From contig CAKJVC010000001.1 of NCBI GenBank assembly GCA_918026815.1, forward strand, positions 1-64,000: DNA of 64,000 nucleotides. The letters are read 5' to 3'. The notes under the pieces were generated by a model that saw only the letters and a list, made by a program, of their open reading frames with translations, had not been told where the DNA came from and searched no databases. This DNA is from Chalara sp. BL73 (Eukaryota; Ascomycota; Leotiomycetes; Helotiales). The translations under genes and the position numbers were made by a program. Positions 32,731-43,552 of this stretch are shown piece by piece. Each line of letters opens with the position of its first letter. Position 1 is the stretch's first letter.

Positions 32731-33172
32731 AGTCTATCCCTCGAAGTCACTATTGCTATTGCTCCAAAAAAAGTAACAAAGTTCTTCGAGATCCTGCGTC
32801 CGGTTTACGAAGCAGTTATCGCCGAACCAGAATGCACGTTCTTTGAGGTCTTTATCGACCCAAATCAACCAGGCGTGATTCATTGGGTAAAGAGCTGAGC
32901 AAAAACTAAAGCTTGGTTACTAAGTGTACAGCTGCAAAAGAATTATTATAAGCCTTATCTTGCGGCTACAAAGCCGATGTTTATCAAGGATCGTAAGTTT
33001 CTGAATATCTCTTTCTAGATTGTCAATATATAGGCACAATAGCGGACGTAGAAAAAAGAGGAAGCAAGAAAATCGGGGACAATTGTTGATAGATATAGGT
33101 GAATTTAAAATTTTCGAAAAGTTGCCAGTTGAGTGGACACATGTCAGGCCAGAGCACTTTACAAAGAAATAA
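32731..33172 (+). pseudogene. ABM-domain (antibiotic biosynthesis monooxygenase-like) protein, nonsense mutation
   Basis: Two exons encode about 110 residues of a small dimeric alpha/beta-barrel ABM protein. Exon 1 reads SLSLEVTIAIAPKKVTKFFE, LRPVYEAVIAEPECTFFEVF and NQPGVIHWVKS, then has a TGA at 32896-32898 where Trp is expected. It continues KTKAWLLSVQLQKNYYKPYL and ATKPMFIKD. An intron (GTAAGT at 32993 to TATAG at 33098) joins to REFKIFEKLPVEWTHVRPEH and FTKK, ending at TAA 33170-33172. The start codon is not found: the expected position just before SLSLE reads Pro. Such proteins are cofactor-free oxygenases or cyclisation helpers in fungal clusters, which fits the neighbourhood. Confidence 0.7.
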
Positions 33173-33477
33173 AGAGGAGCAGAAGACGTAGACTAGTATC
33201 AATCACCTTGCATAGTTCTTCGCCACTTGACATTTTAGGACCGCTTTTTTCCCTTTATTGTAACTTTACTAATTGTTAAGCAAATTTATTTATTTATTGT
33301 TTAAATAGAAGACATTTACTATCTAGTGAAATCTTTATTAGTGTTTAAAGTATATTTACTATTTTTATTCATATAAAATTATATAATTATTAAAAAAAAT
33401 ATTACAAATTTTAACTTGTTATAAAAACTATACTGTCATAAACGTAACAATGAATCCCTCGGGAATTAGGCATCCGT
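33173..33477. other. AT-rich spacer
   Basis: About 300 bases of AT-rich DNA between the ABM and kinase pseudogenes. Nothing recognised. Confidence 0.5.
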
Positions 33478-34743
33478 ATGACACCCCAAGTTGAATGTAT
33501 TGGGACCCCACCGAATCACACCCTAACCATGACCGGCTACGGTGACTTGGTAAACTCTGACAACGAGGAAGAGGTCGAAGACCTAGAGGAGAATGCAGAA
33601 CCTCTTATATTATACTTTCAGCAGCCATTTTACTATCCGATCTGTATTGGAAACGTCCTGGCTCAGAGATATCGCATAGATCATAAACTCGGCCACGGCG
33701 GCTTTTCTACTGTCTGGATGGCCCATGACATCGTAACAGAGAAAGATATCGCCGTCGAGGTCACTATTCTTGCCAGAAACGTGGCAGACCCTGAAAGCAC
33801 TATGCATAACGAAATCCGCCATCGCGTCCAGGACACGTCCAAACTTCTCCTTTCTCACGATACCTTCTTGCTTCCTAGCCCCAACGGTCACCATAAAGCC
33901 CTGGTGTTTCCCCTGTAAGGCCCCAGTCTTCACTCCTGCTTCACCAGCATGTCCATGGCCAGTCGAATGTCCGCGGCGAAGCAGGTGCTACAAGCTCTGA
34001 AATGCCTGCACGACGCTAACATCGTCCATCGAGGTCCGTTTATAACCCCCTCTCGCTTATCTCCTTTGCGCTTACACTTTATAGATCTGAACGACAAAAA
34101 CATTATGTGCGGCATCGTGCCTCTTGACAACTATAACATTAAGATAAAATACCAGTATCTCGGCCGGCCTAAAAAGATCCCTTTCGGAACTGAGGCGGGG
34201 ATGTTAGGAGAGCTCGTTAGGCCAGTAGTAGTCCCTCCTGGCTTACTCACTAAATCAGTCTATCTTGGCGATTTTGGCCTAGCAATGAATGCGGGCACTT
34301 CAGTAAACTACAAGCCACAATCGCCTAGTGCCTGGTGTGTCCCGGAACGACTTCATAACACAGACCCAAGTGCTGCCAGCGACATGTGGAGCTACATGTG
34401 TGTTTTCACACGGCTCTATCTTGGCACTCTCCCTTGGTCTATCGACGGTAATGCGCTACCCGGTATAGTCAAAGTCCTCGGTCCACTGCCCCAAATTTGG
34501 TGCGGCTATTACTACCAACCCACTAGAACTGACGCTTCATGGTACGATCCGAGGAAACGGCCTGAATTCACTCTTGAAGCAATGATTGCACACGCTCGCC
34601 CTGACGTCAGTTCGGCTGAGCGTGCTCACGTATTGTCCTTTATGCTAAAGGGATTCTCTTATAATCCTCAAGATCGAATAACCGCTGCGCAACTTTTAGA
34701 TAACGCTTTATTTAAAGCTGTCATGGGAGTTTATTCGGCCTAA
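33478..34743 (+). pseudogene. SRPK-like protein kinase, nonsense mutation
   Basis: An acidic N-tail precedes the glycine loop LGHGGFSTVWMAHD. The position of the ATP-binding lysine reads AVEV (Glu instead of Lys). After LVFPL a TAA (33916-33918, CAA expected) breaks the frame. The same frame then continues GPSLHSC, RMSAAKQVLQALKCLHDANI and the catalytic loop HRDLNDKN, which forms across an intron 34034-34084. The magnesium loop is LGDFGLAM, and the C-lobe includes SDMWSYMCVFTRLYLGTLPW and GFSYNPQDRITAAQLL. This is the layout of the expanded SRPK-like kinase families of filamentous fungi. With two key defects it is a pseudogene or, at best, a truncated pseudokinase. Neighbour to the ABM pseudogene. 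Confidence 0.75.
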
Positions 34744-36236
34744 TACTCTATTCTTCGGATTTTCCGTATCTACGTTTCTCCTGTAACACGCGAGCCTAGG
34801 AAGTATCGATCAGGAATGCCGAGCCTCCGGAGTTTTATGGCAACTCGGAAAGCATTGACAAACACCTGAATCAAAGGAGTACTCAAAATGCTAAGAAAAA
34901 GAGTTTGGAAGGTGTATATATATAGACATTTAGCCAACTTATCGATCGGCAAGCTTAAGTTATTACGATCACGGACATGTAATGACCGGCTTGTATCAGG
35001 ATAGGTTCTGGGAGTCAGGGAACGAAGCCTAAAGGCAAGCCACCGAGTATGAGGGGTTATAGATATGATACGGAGGGGACTCGGAGTCTACTATTTAGAA
35101 AGAGGGATTCCCCCTTCATTTTTGCTCCTCATGATTTTTGTATCCTTTGTAGTAGACCTATAAGGAGCCATATTGAGTCTATTGTACGCACTCCCATATG
35201 CCTCTATTCTAGCACGTGACTCCTTTTGTCGTTACAGCAACTTTTGTAAAGTTTTGCTTTCGGCGAAGTAATTTTGTAAAAGTATTATTCGAAAAAAGTC
35301 AAATTCGAAAAGCGGAAAAAAATAAAAATAAATGTTAAATATAGTTTAATCACGTAAAAATACGGGTACGTCTGAAAAGGCCGCAATTAGCGTCTCAATA
35401 AATTGGGCCTGCTATTTTCTCATGCACGCAAGGTCATAAGAAATCTTTGCACGACCACATAGCCAGCTTTCCAAGAGCCAATTATTGCAGAAAGGGCCAA
35501 AGCTAATGTCCTAATTTGCTTAGGTCGCCATTGTGCCTTAACTTGTCACGCGCAGACTTCGCCTTACGTTGTCGCCTAGAGTAACACTGTTTAGTGTTCC
35601 ATTGATGCTATCGTATATAAATTCTATCTTTATCTTGCTGCTATTTCTCCCTAAATGTCCTAATACTCGTAGCTACCTCATCAAAAGCTACTAGATAAGC
35701 ATTATCGTTGTTATGCTTAGCTTTTAGTGTCATCGTTGACTAGCATTACCACATTTCTCTTTATCAGTTTTCCCTTCTTGTGCGAGCTTATAAGCGCTAA
35801 GTCGGCGAAAATTTTAGCTAATTGTACTTAACGAAGCGGGTATTAAGTTCAACGTAAGTGGAAGGGATTATTAAGGACCTTGACTAGGAAATATCGAGAG
35901 CAATTAGGGACCTTGTGCAATGGGTACTTTTTGTCTAGATGGAAGAGCAGTTTTCAAATTTAGCACAGTACCCGCGATAATAGGTAGCAAGATTAAACCC
36001 CTAACCATAAATCTTATGTGGATTCTACTCTGGGAATGTTACATTGATGCGGGGTTCGTTTACGCCCGGCATAAGGGGGACTACCCATGGCCAGAAGGCA
36101 ACCAAGTTATTTCCATGCACTAGCACTCACAAATTTTTCAACAGTACTCAGTCTTTGATATCTCACCAGTATCATCTTATCACCGTAGGCAAAACTAGAT
36201 TTAAAAATCTTTGTTGTGGGAAATTTAGAGTAAAAA
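34744..36236. other. Intergenic, 1.5 kb
   Basis: No supported gene. Sequence around 35230-35340 is purine-rich and may be transposon debris. The right end is the promoter of the HET gene. Confidence 0.45.
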
Positions 36237-38564
36237 ATGTACCGTCAAGCTCTCGAGTTTTTATCGAAGAAATACAACCGCATGCGTAAGAGCCCTAGTT
36301 CTCTCGAGAATGGCCAGGCTCCAGCCAGAGAAGGCTCAAATATCTCGTCGAAGGATCCTAAGCTCAATCTTGCCTTCTGCAAGCTCTGCGCGAACCTGAC
36401 CCTAGATGCCATGAGAAGTGTCGACGGCTATCCACACGTCGCAGATATTCAAGAGCTACAAAGCCAGTCCACTTGGTGCTCTCTTTGTAACTTATTAAAA
36501 CTTGGAATTTTCGAGACAGCTAGCATAAATTCCAGTACGAATGAAGAGGTTTCCAACATGAAAGCTGCCGTCGAGTTACTCAAACCAGTAGCAGAGAAAA
36601 GGGGCATCATATTACGCGATAACTTCCCTCTTGTGCTGAAGGCTTACTCAAGTCCCCTTGGTCACACCCGTGTACACTACGGTACACTTGGCAGCCACGA
36701 GGAAACAGCCGACTCACTCAAAGTTGCGATGGACCTAAGTCTGGGTTATCTAATTCTCCACCGAGACGGAGACATTTCTCCTCCCCCTCTTCTACGACGA
36801 CTAGATGACGATGCTTTGTTTGATAGATATCTCCGATGGATGAATTATGACTTCGTAGAGCATAGGAAGACTGATACTCAACATACAGTTCTTCCTAGTC
36901 GTGTCCTAGACTTAGAATTGCGGCACTCTAAGCTTCTATCTCTCGAAGCAGATATCCGCCTGATAGAAGCCAGTGGTAAGAAAGGAGAGTACGCCACATT
37001 GAGTTATTGCTGGGGCTCATATCGGGGGTGCATGACTGAGCAGGCGTCTTACAGCGATCGACTGGAATGCATAAAGTTCGCTGACCTTCCTAAACTGTTC
37101 CAAGAGGCGGTATCTATAACTCGAAAATTAAGGATCAAGTACCTTTGGATCGATGCATTATGCATCATCCAGGACAGTAAAACAGATTGGCAAAGACAGG
37201 CGGCGCAAATGGGAGATATCTATCGGAATGGCCGAATCAGAATCGCACCAACGGTTGCGAAGGACCCTACGGAAAGCTTCTACCCTCCAAAACCAATTGT
37301 TACCTCCGTTCGCACCAGGCATGTCAAAACGCACGATTTCTTGACAAACCAGGACCAAGAATGGTATTTCACTTTGCCAAAGTTCTACGTTCACGATGTG
37401 GGTGCTGCTCGGCTTAACTCGCGCGCGTGGGTGTTGCAAGAACGATTGCTGGCTCCAACAACACTTCATTTCTGCAGAGATCATATTTACTTTGAACAGG
37501 GCGGTGAAATTCAAGGAGAAGATGGTGCTTTCCAGACACTCAATTGGAGCAGTTGCATCGAAAGATCAGGTGCTGGTCGCCAGAAACTCATGCAATTGCG
37601 TGGAATATTTAGTGGAAGGAACTATGACGAAGCATCTGATACCAGTGATTCATGGTTGAGGATTGCTGAACTCTACTCGAGATGTAATATCACGTACGCG
37701 ACGGATAAACTTATTGCGATCTCAAGTTTAATGAAAGACCGACAAACAAGAGGCAGTTTTCCATATCTTGAATCAAAGTTCTTTCTAGGAATGTGGGAAA
37801 GAACTATACACGAGGATTTGTTGTGGGTACCTCAAGGAACCTTACAGCTGAAGCGCTTGTCATCATTGGGGCTACCATCGTGGGCTTGGATTAGCTATGA
37901 AGGCGCAATTGTGTTCTTGAAAGATCAAAGATCTCTTCCAAAACGTTCCACAGTGGGAACTGCCCCAGTACCAGAATTAGAGATTCTTCGCTTCACAGGT
38001 CCTTACGAAACGCACCATCTTCCTTTCTCGGAACAGGTCTCAGTAATCACTCGGCTGAAGTTACGTAAAGTACCTAAAGTGGGATCTAGAGTATACAACA
38101 TGGAGAGTGCCCTCAGACACGAAGATGCCCTTCCAAAGTCCTCTTTTCGTCACCACAAGGGCATCGAAAACCTACCTATCCCGCTATGTTCACGGAGTGA
38201 CTGTTTTGAGATATTGGACGAGAATAAAGAATTGGTTGGCTTGTTCTCACTAGACACTACAGATATTCCTCCAGAAACTCAGCTTTGGTGTGCCCATATT
38301 GCCACGATCCATGACGAATCATATCGCGGCTCTAGCCCTTTGTCGCGGTTAGGCTATGCGTGGCGGGTTGACCAAATCGCTGCGATTTCTGGGGTAGGGG
38401 CTGGGCTGGATTATAAACAAACGCCTAAGTCACATATATTAGCTTACTGCTTGATACTTACCTCTGCTGGTGCCAAAAGGCACCAATATCAAAGAATTGG
38501 AATGGCGGAGGTCAAGTACGAGTGGATTTCTCAAGCTACCGACACCGCTATTTCAATATTGTAA
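36237..38564 (+). CDS. HET-domain protein
   Basis: A single intact exon encodes 775 residues. An N-terminal zinc-like cysteine region has CKLC (about residue 49) and CSLC (about residue 82), as is common before HET domains. The HET domain begins near residue 249 with YATLSYCWGSY. It continues with LPKLFQEAVSITRKLRIKYL, LWIDALCIIQDS (about residue 302), MGDIYRNGRIRIAP and, after an insert, LNSRAWVLQERLLAP. The C-terminal part has GLPSWAWISYEG. Such proteins control heterokaryon incompatibility and regulated cell death, but most of the many copies per genome have no assigned partner. The gene is isolated, with no adjacent NLR or lipase that would suggest a known incompatibility pair. Confidence 0.85.
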   Translation: MYRQALEFLSKKYNRMRKSPSSLENGQAPAREGSNISSKDPKLNLAFCKLCANLTLDAMRSVDGYPHVADIQELQSQSTWCSLCNLLKLGIFETASINSSTNEEVSNMKAAVELLKPVAEKRGIILRDNFPLVLKAYSSPLGHTRVHYGTLGSHEETADSLKVAMDLSLGYLILHRDGDISPPPLLRRLDDDALFDRYLRWMNYDFVEHRKTDTQHTVLPSRVLDLELRHSKLLSLEADIRLIEASGKKGEYATLSYCWGSYRGCMTEQASYSDRLECIKFADLPKLFQEAVSITRKLRIKYLWIDALCIIQDSKTDWQRQAAQMGDIYRNGRIRIAPTVAKDPTESFYPPKPIVTSVRTRHVKTHDFLTNQDQEWYFTLPKFYVHDVGAARLNSRAWVLQERLLAPTTLHFCRDHIYFEQGGEIQGEDGAFQTLNWSSCIERSGAGRQKLMQLRGIFSGRNYDEASDTSDSWLRIAELYSRCNITYATDKLIAISSLMKDRQTRGSFPYLESKFFLGMWERTIHEDLLWVPQGTLQLKRLSSLGLPSWAWISYEGAIVFLKDQRSLPKRSTVGTAPVPELEILRFTGPYETHHLPFSEQVSVITRLKLRKVPKVGSRVYNMESALRHEDALPKSSFRHHKGIENLPIPLCSRSDCFEILDENKELVGLFSLDTTDIPPETQLWCAHIATIHDESYRGSSPLSRLGYAWRVDQIAAISGVGAGLDYKQTPKSHILAYCLILTSAGAKRHQYQRIGMAEVKYEWISQATDTAISIL

Positions 38565-39603
38565 ACACCAATCCCGAGATTGGAAAGGAAGAGCATTCTC
38601 CGCGCCGTCTTCAGTCACTAGTGCGCGGGTATTCGCGAATAAGAGCAAAAGAAAAGGAATCTCTCAGTTGATCGCTTGATGGGCCTCGATTTTGCCCTTT
38701 CTTAACCAAGAAGAACGACACCTCCGTAAATTCTTTCCTTTTCCTAGAAAAACTTTTAGCCTATTTCTTCTGTTTTGTTTAAAGGGAGTATCGTTTCCAG
38801 CACCGGCGAATATCCTCGACATCATACAGTCGCATTCTCCAACTTATGAGCATGCGCTTAATTCTATGACGAGGCGCGAGGCTCATTCTTGAGTTTATAT
38901 GAATGATTTCTATGTCAGATAGTGACAGAATAGAGATTGGCACGCGTTTTGGGTGCACGAAGGAGATGGAAAGAAGAAAGGAAATAAATGACGTCAAATG
39001 ATGATAAGCAGAAAACATGAAATTGTATCTGTTCATAGCATCAACAGCTCAGAACTTGTCATGCTTCATATTCCATTGCCTAAAAAGGTATATCATCTTG
39101 CTGTACTTGTAGAGAAGGGTGTATTAGCTGGTGGTTTCCTACGCTTTGTTTTGACATTTCCCATTTAGACAACCCCTCGGCTCCTCCCGATCGCACGAAC
39201 TGCCTTGGGGCCCCACCTTTTGTTAACTAATCACGCTGGCTTTTGAGCTGCCAAGGACGAGAGTTTCCTCCACAATGAGGTCATTTGAGCAACCTTGATT
39301 TCGACTCAATTTCCATAAGACACTACTCAAACACTATCGCAGATGATTGGGTGGATAAAATATCTTGATCGTGGTGGTGGTCGAGAAGTGACGATCATCA
39401 CTCATGGAAGGCGCCATGAATCACTCTATAAGGAGGTCGTGAGTTCGCTGCAACAGACCACTTCCCTTGCCGCCGTTTAGCAACGATTCTGCGACACCGA
39501 ATTTCACCACCCAGGGCAAACCCCACGAGCCAACGCTCTGCCATCGACATAACAAGATCATTATACAGCTCTTCGCGCGCAGACGACGAAGAAGATAAGA
39601 AAG
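38565..39603. other. Intergenic
   Basis: Between the HET gene and the small membrane protein; no supported gene. Confidence 0.5.
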
Positions 39604-40129
39604 ATGGGTCTCAAGGATGCCCTACAATTCACACTGGGAGCCATAATCCATAGCGCCTACCGTTTCATCCAAATGGTGCTCGCGCTCGCAGTTTGCGGTC
39701 TCTACGGTGTTGATCTTACGGCTGCGCGCAAGCAGGGCAAATATACTGATGGAAAATGGGTACGCTCCTTTCCTCCTTCCTCGCTCCCACAGTAAATTAA
39801 CGCCGCAATAGGTCTACGCCGAGGTGACCGCCTCACTCGCGGCCGTCACAGCCCTTCTTTACATCTTTCCCTTCACCGTCAAGGTGCCCCTCCTCTTCGT
39901 CTGGGATATCATCCTCTTCATTCTCTGGATTGCGCTCTTCGGCTTGTTTGGCAATATGTATATTAAGGAGAACGCCGAGGGGAATTCAGGCATCAAGAGG
40001 ATGAAAAATGCAGTTTGGATTGACTTGGTGAACGCCTTGCTTTGGCTGATTAGTGCGGGTGGCATGGCGATTTACTGGTGGAGACATCGCGATCGGAGGA
40101 GTCTCTGGACTGGACGTGCGCGTGTTTAG
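39604..40129 (+). CDS. Four-TM MARVEL-like membrane protein
   Basis: Two exons (39604-39759 and 39812-40129; intron GTACGC...AATAG) give 157 residues. Four hydrophobic segments are visible: FIQMVLALAVCGLYGVDL, SLAAVTALLYIFPF, PLLFVWDIILFILWIALFGL and VNALLWLISAGGMAIYWW. The short loops, and the conserved spacing of a charged loop after TM1 (AARKQGKYTDGKW), fit fungal MARVEL-domain proteins of about 150-170 residues found at the plasma membrane or in trafficking. No lesion is seen. A TATA-rich, CA-rich leader precedes the ATG, consistent with active expression. The exact function is unknown. Confidence 0.75.
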
Positions 40130-41187
40130 GCATGAAAATGAAGGACCGCGAGGAAGGAGATGATGAGCGGCGTGGCAGACAGGTGATGCGATGAGTGAGT
40201 TGATAAGTGACGGCTTGTAATGATGGTATGAAGGAGAAGCCAACCCCGATTTTGATGACGGCGCGTCGATTTCATTCAAATACCCTGCTGTATACCTACT
40301 GCATTTTACGATACCATTGCTTTATAGCCGCGAATACTATCCAAAACTGTGATTTCACATTCTGTTATTCCCGAACTGCATATAGATCAAGTGTAGTGAA
40401 TAATATTTGGCGTTCTCTAATCGAGAGAGTTAGCGACGAGTCGAATAGTTTTAACCCGTTTTTCTGGATCGCTAGATGTGCCGGCTAATGCAACGCCATT
40501 TCTTTTGTGTTGTTGAGCCAGCAATACTAGTTCAAGCATTGAATAAGGGTTAAACGTTTAGGCTACTCAACATGTCACTGCAATGGTCTGTCCGCAAGAA
40601 ATTTTGGTCTGCGCTACATGTTATGCTCTATATTTCATGCTAGTCTTCCTAATTCCAATTTGGCGCAGCTTTTAACGGTGATATGATTGTGGATTTGGCC
40701 TATAAGTTTCTAGCCAGGACCCGTTGAACCTTGGTCAAGGCCGTTGTTTAAGGGGTAGAGCAAGTATTGTAAACGCGGCTGTGGGTTCAAGCTCCTCAGA
40801 TCTATGTGTTTTCTAGGTATCAACTGACGTTTGCTCCCATCTACTCTGATGGCAAATTTGCTTTTCGCTCCGCAAAATTTAGGATTGCTTGTAGGTTCAC
40901 TTGGATTGAGAGTTTGCTAATACTAGAATAAATGTGACCCTTCGTGACCTGTACCTTAAAGTGCTTTGAGTTTCAGCTATTGCTGCCAGCCCATATCAAA
41001 TTTGACATTTCTGTCTAGTCTATATCCGCTACAGGAACTAGTAATTCTGATCTGAACTGACATTTCTAATAAATATGCCTGCCCCTCCGTTCTTTCATCG
41101 CCATCTCATACTGTTTTCCATCTCTACATAAAGATATATCTGCCATTTGTTTCCAATCTGAGATATATATCATACCAATCATCCACC
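40130..41187. other. Intergenic
   Basis: No supported gene. A partial tRNA-like A/B-box arrangement at about 40744-40798 was examined and rejected. Confidence 0.5.
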
Positions 41188-42189
41188 ATGGCACTCTTAG
41201 AACCATACTTCTGCGTAGCTCTCGGCAGTCACTATGCAGAACAAGATCTAGTCTTCGCAGCAAGCACAAAACCACCAACTCTGGAGTATGGCTGCAAGAA
41301 CCGCATTATAACTTACTTCTGCACAATGAACTCTCCCCACCGCGGACATCACTTACTGCTTCGTCATGCTTTCCAGTCTGTGAGCGAACATCTACATATC
41401 ATTGCCGCTATAGTCTTCCCATTGACGGACGCATTCGTGGACAATAAGTCAGCGAGAAAGAGCAAAGACTCCCTCAAATTCTGTATGAAGGACCGGATTC
41501 AGCTATGGCGAGCTGGTCAAGAGCCCGGCGACGACGAATGGAGCTACCTTGATGAGCGATCCGGAAATGGATATTCGGGCTTGGACCTCAGAACTAGATT
41601 GTACAACGCTATCTCTGCAGATGGCTTTGATTTCGGCTTCATAAGATTGGCGGGGCCTGACTATATGACGATAGCGAAGAACAATCTGCAGAAGACGAAA
41701 TATGACGATGTGGAGTGGATCACGAGTAATATCTCGAGAGAGACGGAGTTTTGGATGCCGAGGCAAGTTCCGTTGAGGTTGAAAGGTGCTGGCGATTGGG
41801 AAGCTGAGGGAGAGATGGCGGCTGCTAGAAGGAAGATGGTGACTAGAAGCTCTGCTCGGGTTGCGAAGTCGAGAGCCGCCCCTTGGAAGACGGGCAAAAT
41901 CTCCAAGAATAGGATCGGAAAGACGATATGGTCCTGTTGATCTCTCATCCCGGGGCATAAGTCGAAGCTTTATTTCGTGCCTGCCAAGACGGAGAGAGAT
42001 AGCTCCACAGAGGTCAGAGAGGTGCTTATGAAGGAAATATCGGACGAAGAGAGAGCAGAGGCGTTGAGACCTTTGGTTAGAAACCCGGAGGTGCTGCTGG
42101 GGGTGCTGGATAGACATCTCTACCCTTTTAAGAGCTCTTTGGCTAGTTTGAACGAAAAGCTAAGGCGGCTTGAGGAGATATGGAAATGA
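41188..42189 (+). pseudogene. NMN adenylyltransferase-like protein with one in-frame TGA
   Basis: The frame from the ATG at 41188 has the nucleotidyltransferase signature near residues 45-58 (FCTMNSPHRGHHLL, the HxGH motif). It continues through RIQLWR and DDVEWITSN to a TGA at 41938-41940. The same frame then continues without a break: LYFVPAKTERDSSTEVREVL, which contains the family's second signature (S-S-T-x-x-R), and ends at TGA 42187-42189. A 31-base segment around the stop is too short for a normal intron. The whole would be about 333 residues, a usual length for fungal cytidylyltransferase-like/NMNAT-like proteins. It is either a pseudogene with a single nonsense change, or a gene using readthrough. 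The rest of the frame looks undamaged. Confidence 0.65.
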
Positions 42190-43552
42190 GTTAGATACTT
42201 TACTTGAACACAAGGCCGTTTGATAGAAGCTAACGACGTGAGGGGTTTAGAAGGGCATAAGGCGGATGTTCTATAATAACCATGTAGTGTTTTTGGGGTA
42301 TATTTAGATATTTTTGTTCAATAAGCCATTTCTTTAGATATGCTCCCAGATGGTGCTTCCGCCATAATGCCAACTAGGGATAAGAATTGCCAATTGAACT
42401 GTTTGCATCGACAAATACTTTACATAATTAATAGGGAATAGCACACTGGTACAAACTTTGCTTCATAGATTTTCAGTAAATTGTTGCTGACCATTTGAAC
42501 TGAGGCCAAGTTTCAAGGAGATATTTTGCTAAAGAAAGTATACCTATCTTATCCCACTGCTTTTGTAGGCACCTACTATAATGATGATAGTAAATTTTTT
42601 ACCCAAGATAATTACTTCCTTCGGTTTGTGGGGTAACAAAAAGGTCTAACGACTACTTCGTCATGAAGAGACTTGAAATCACGTGAATATATCACGTGAT
42701 ATAACAGTCAAAATATAGTCTTTGCTTTCTCAGTCTGTTTGCGGGTAAACTAGTGGTGATCTGAATATTGGTTTACATAAAATAATGGAAATACTTAAAC
42801 AGGAGACGCTGTCTTGCTGTTCAAGAATTAGAGCTTGGCTGTGGTGTTTGTGGAACAACTTGCTTGTCTCTTTCAATATCTGGTTTTACTAGTCATTCTT
42901 CTTCCTCTTTAAAGAATCGCAAGATACAACGAGTCAAGACAGCATGCCTTTTTGAATTCGTGTTATGGAATTTGAGCAGAATGACTAGAGCCGAAATGAG
43001 GTGAAATGAAATGAACCATAAAATAACCCATCAAACTGACTTCATGCTTTGGCCTGCTTGTTCTGGCCTCAGGTACCCACTCGTCATCTGGACAAGCGGG
43101 CTGCGGGCCTAACCTTACCGCAATCGAAAAGTTCGCGAACACGTTGACGGGGCGGACCCCTTTCTCTCGACGAACCACCTCCAAACATTTGTCGAATCTT
43201 CTCCTTCCAATCCTTCCTCAAGGGCCATTCGCATACATGATCTCTCCTGTATGCCAATCCTTTGCTGGCTTGATTTGATCTGATCTGATGCCTTTCAATT
43301 CTTGTTCGCAGTGTTGCACCTCACTCATTTAATTAAGCTAAACGAATTTGGCATTTCCTTCTCATTAGTATAATTTGATACGCGTCTGTCGCGACAGCAT
43401 CATAATAATTACGGTCAACCAAGCCCTCGAGACGATTGGGCCCTTGGAAAAACTATTGAGACTCAGTAGCAGACGACTTGAGATTCGTCTGCGCTGGTCT
43501 CATTGAGGTGAGAAGGAATCACATCTGAACGCGCCAAAATAGATATTGATTC
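42190..43552. other. Intergenic, promoter of the giant coiled-coil gene
   Basis: No supported gene in 1.36 kb. Contains the paired TCACGTGA sites at 42679-42699 and pyrimidine-rich stretches nearer to the ATG. Confidence 0.5.
42679..42699. promoter_or_regulatory. Paired TCACGTGA motifs
   Basis: Two perfect 8-bp palindromes (42679-42686 and 42692-42699) contain CACGTG, the core bound by fungal bHLH factors such as Cbf1-type proteins. They are 13 bases start to start, and about 850 bases upstream of the ATG at 43553. Function is inferred only from the motif. Confidence 0.4.

Noticed and set aside
40744..40798. tRNA-like sequence (GGGGTAGAGC followed by GGGTTCAAGCTCC)
   Set aside because: The D-arm pairs only with wobbles, and no anticodon or acceptor stem forms. 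At most it is a decayed tRNA-derived fragment.
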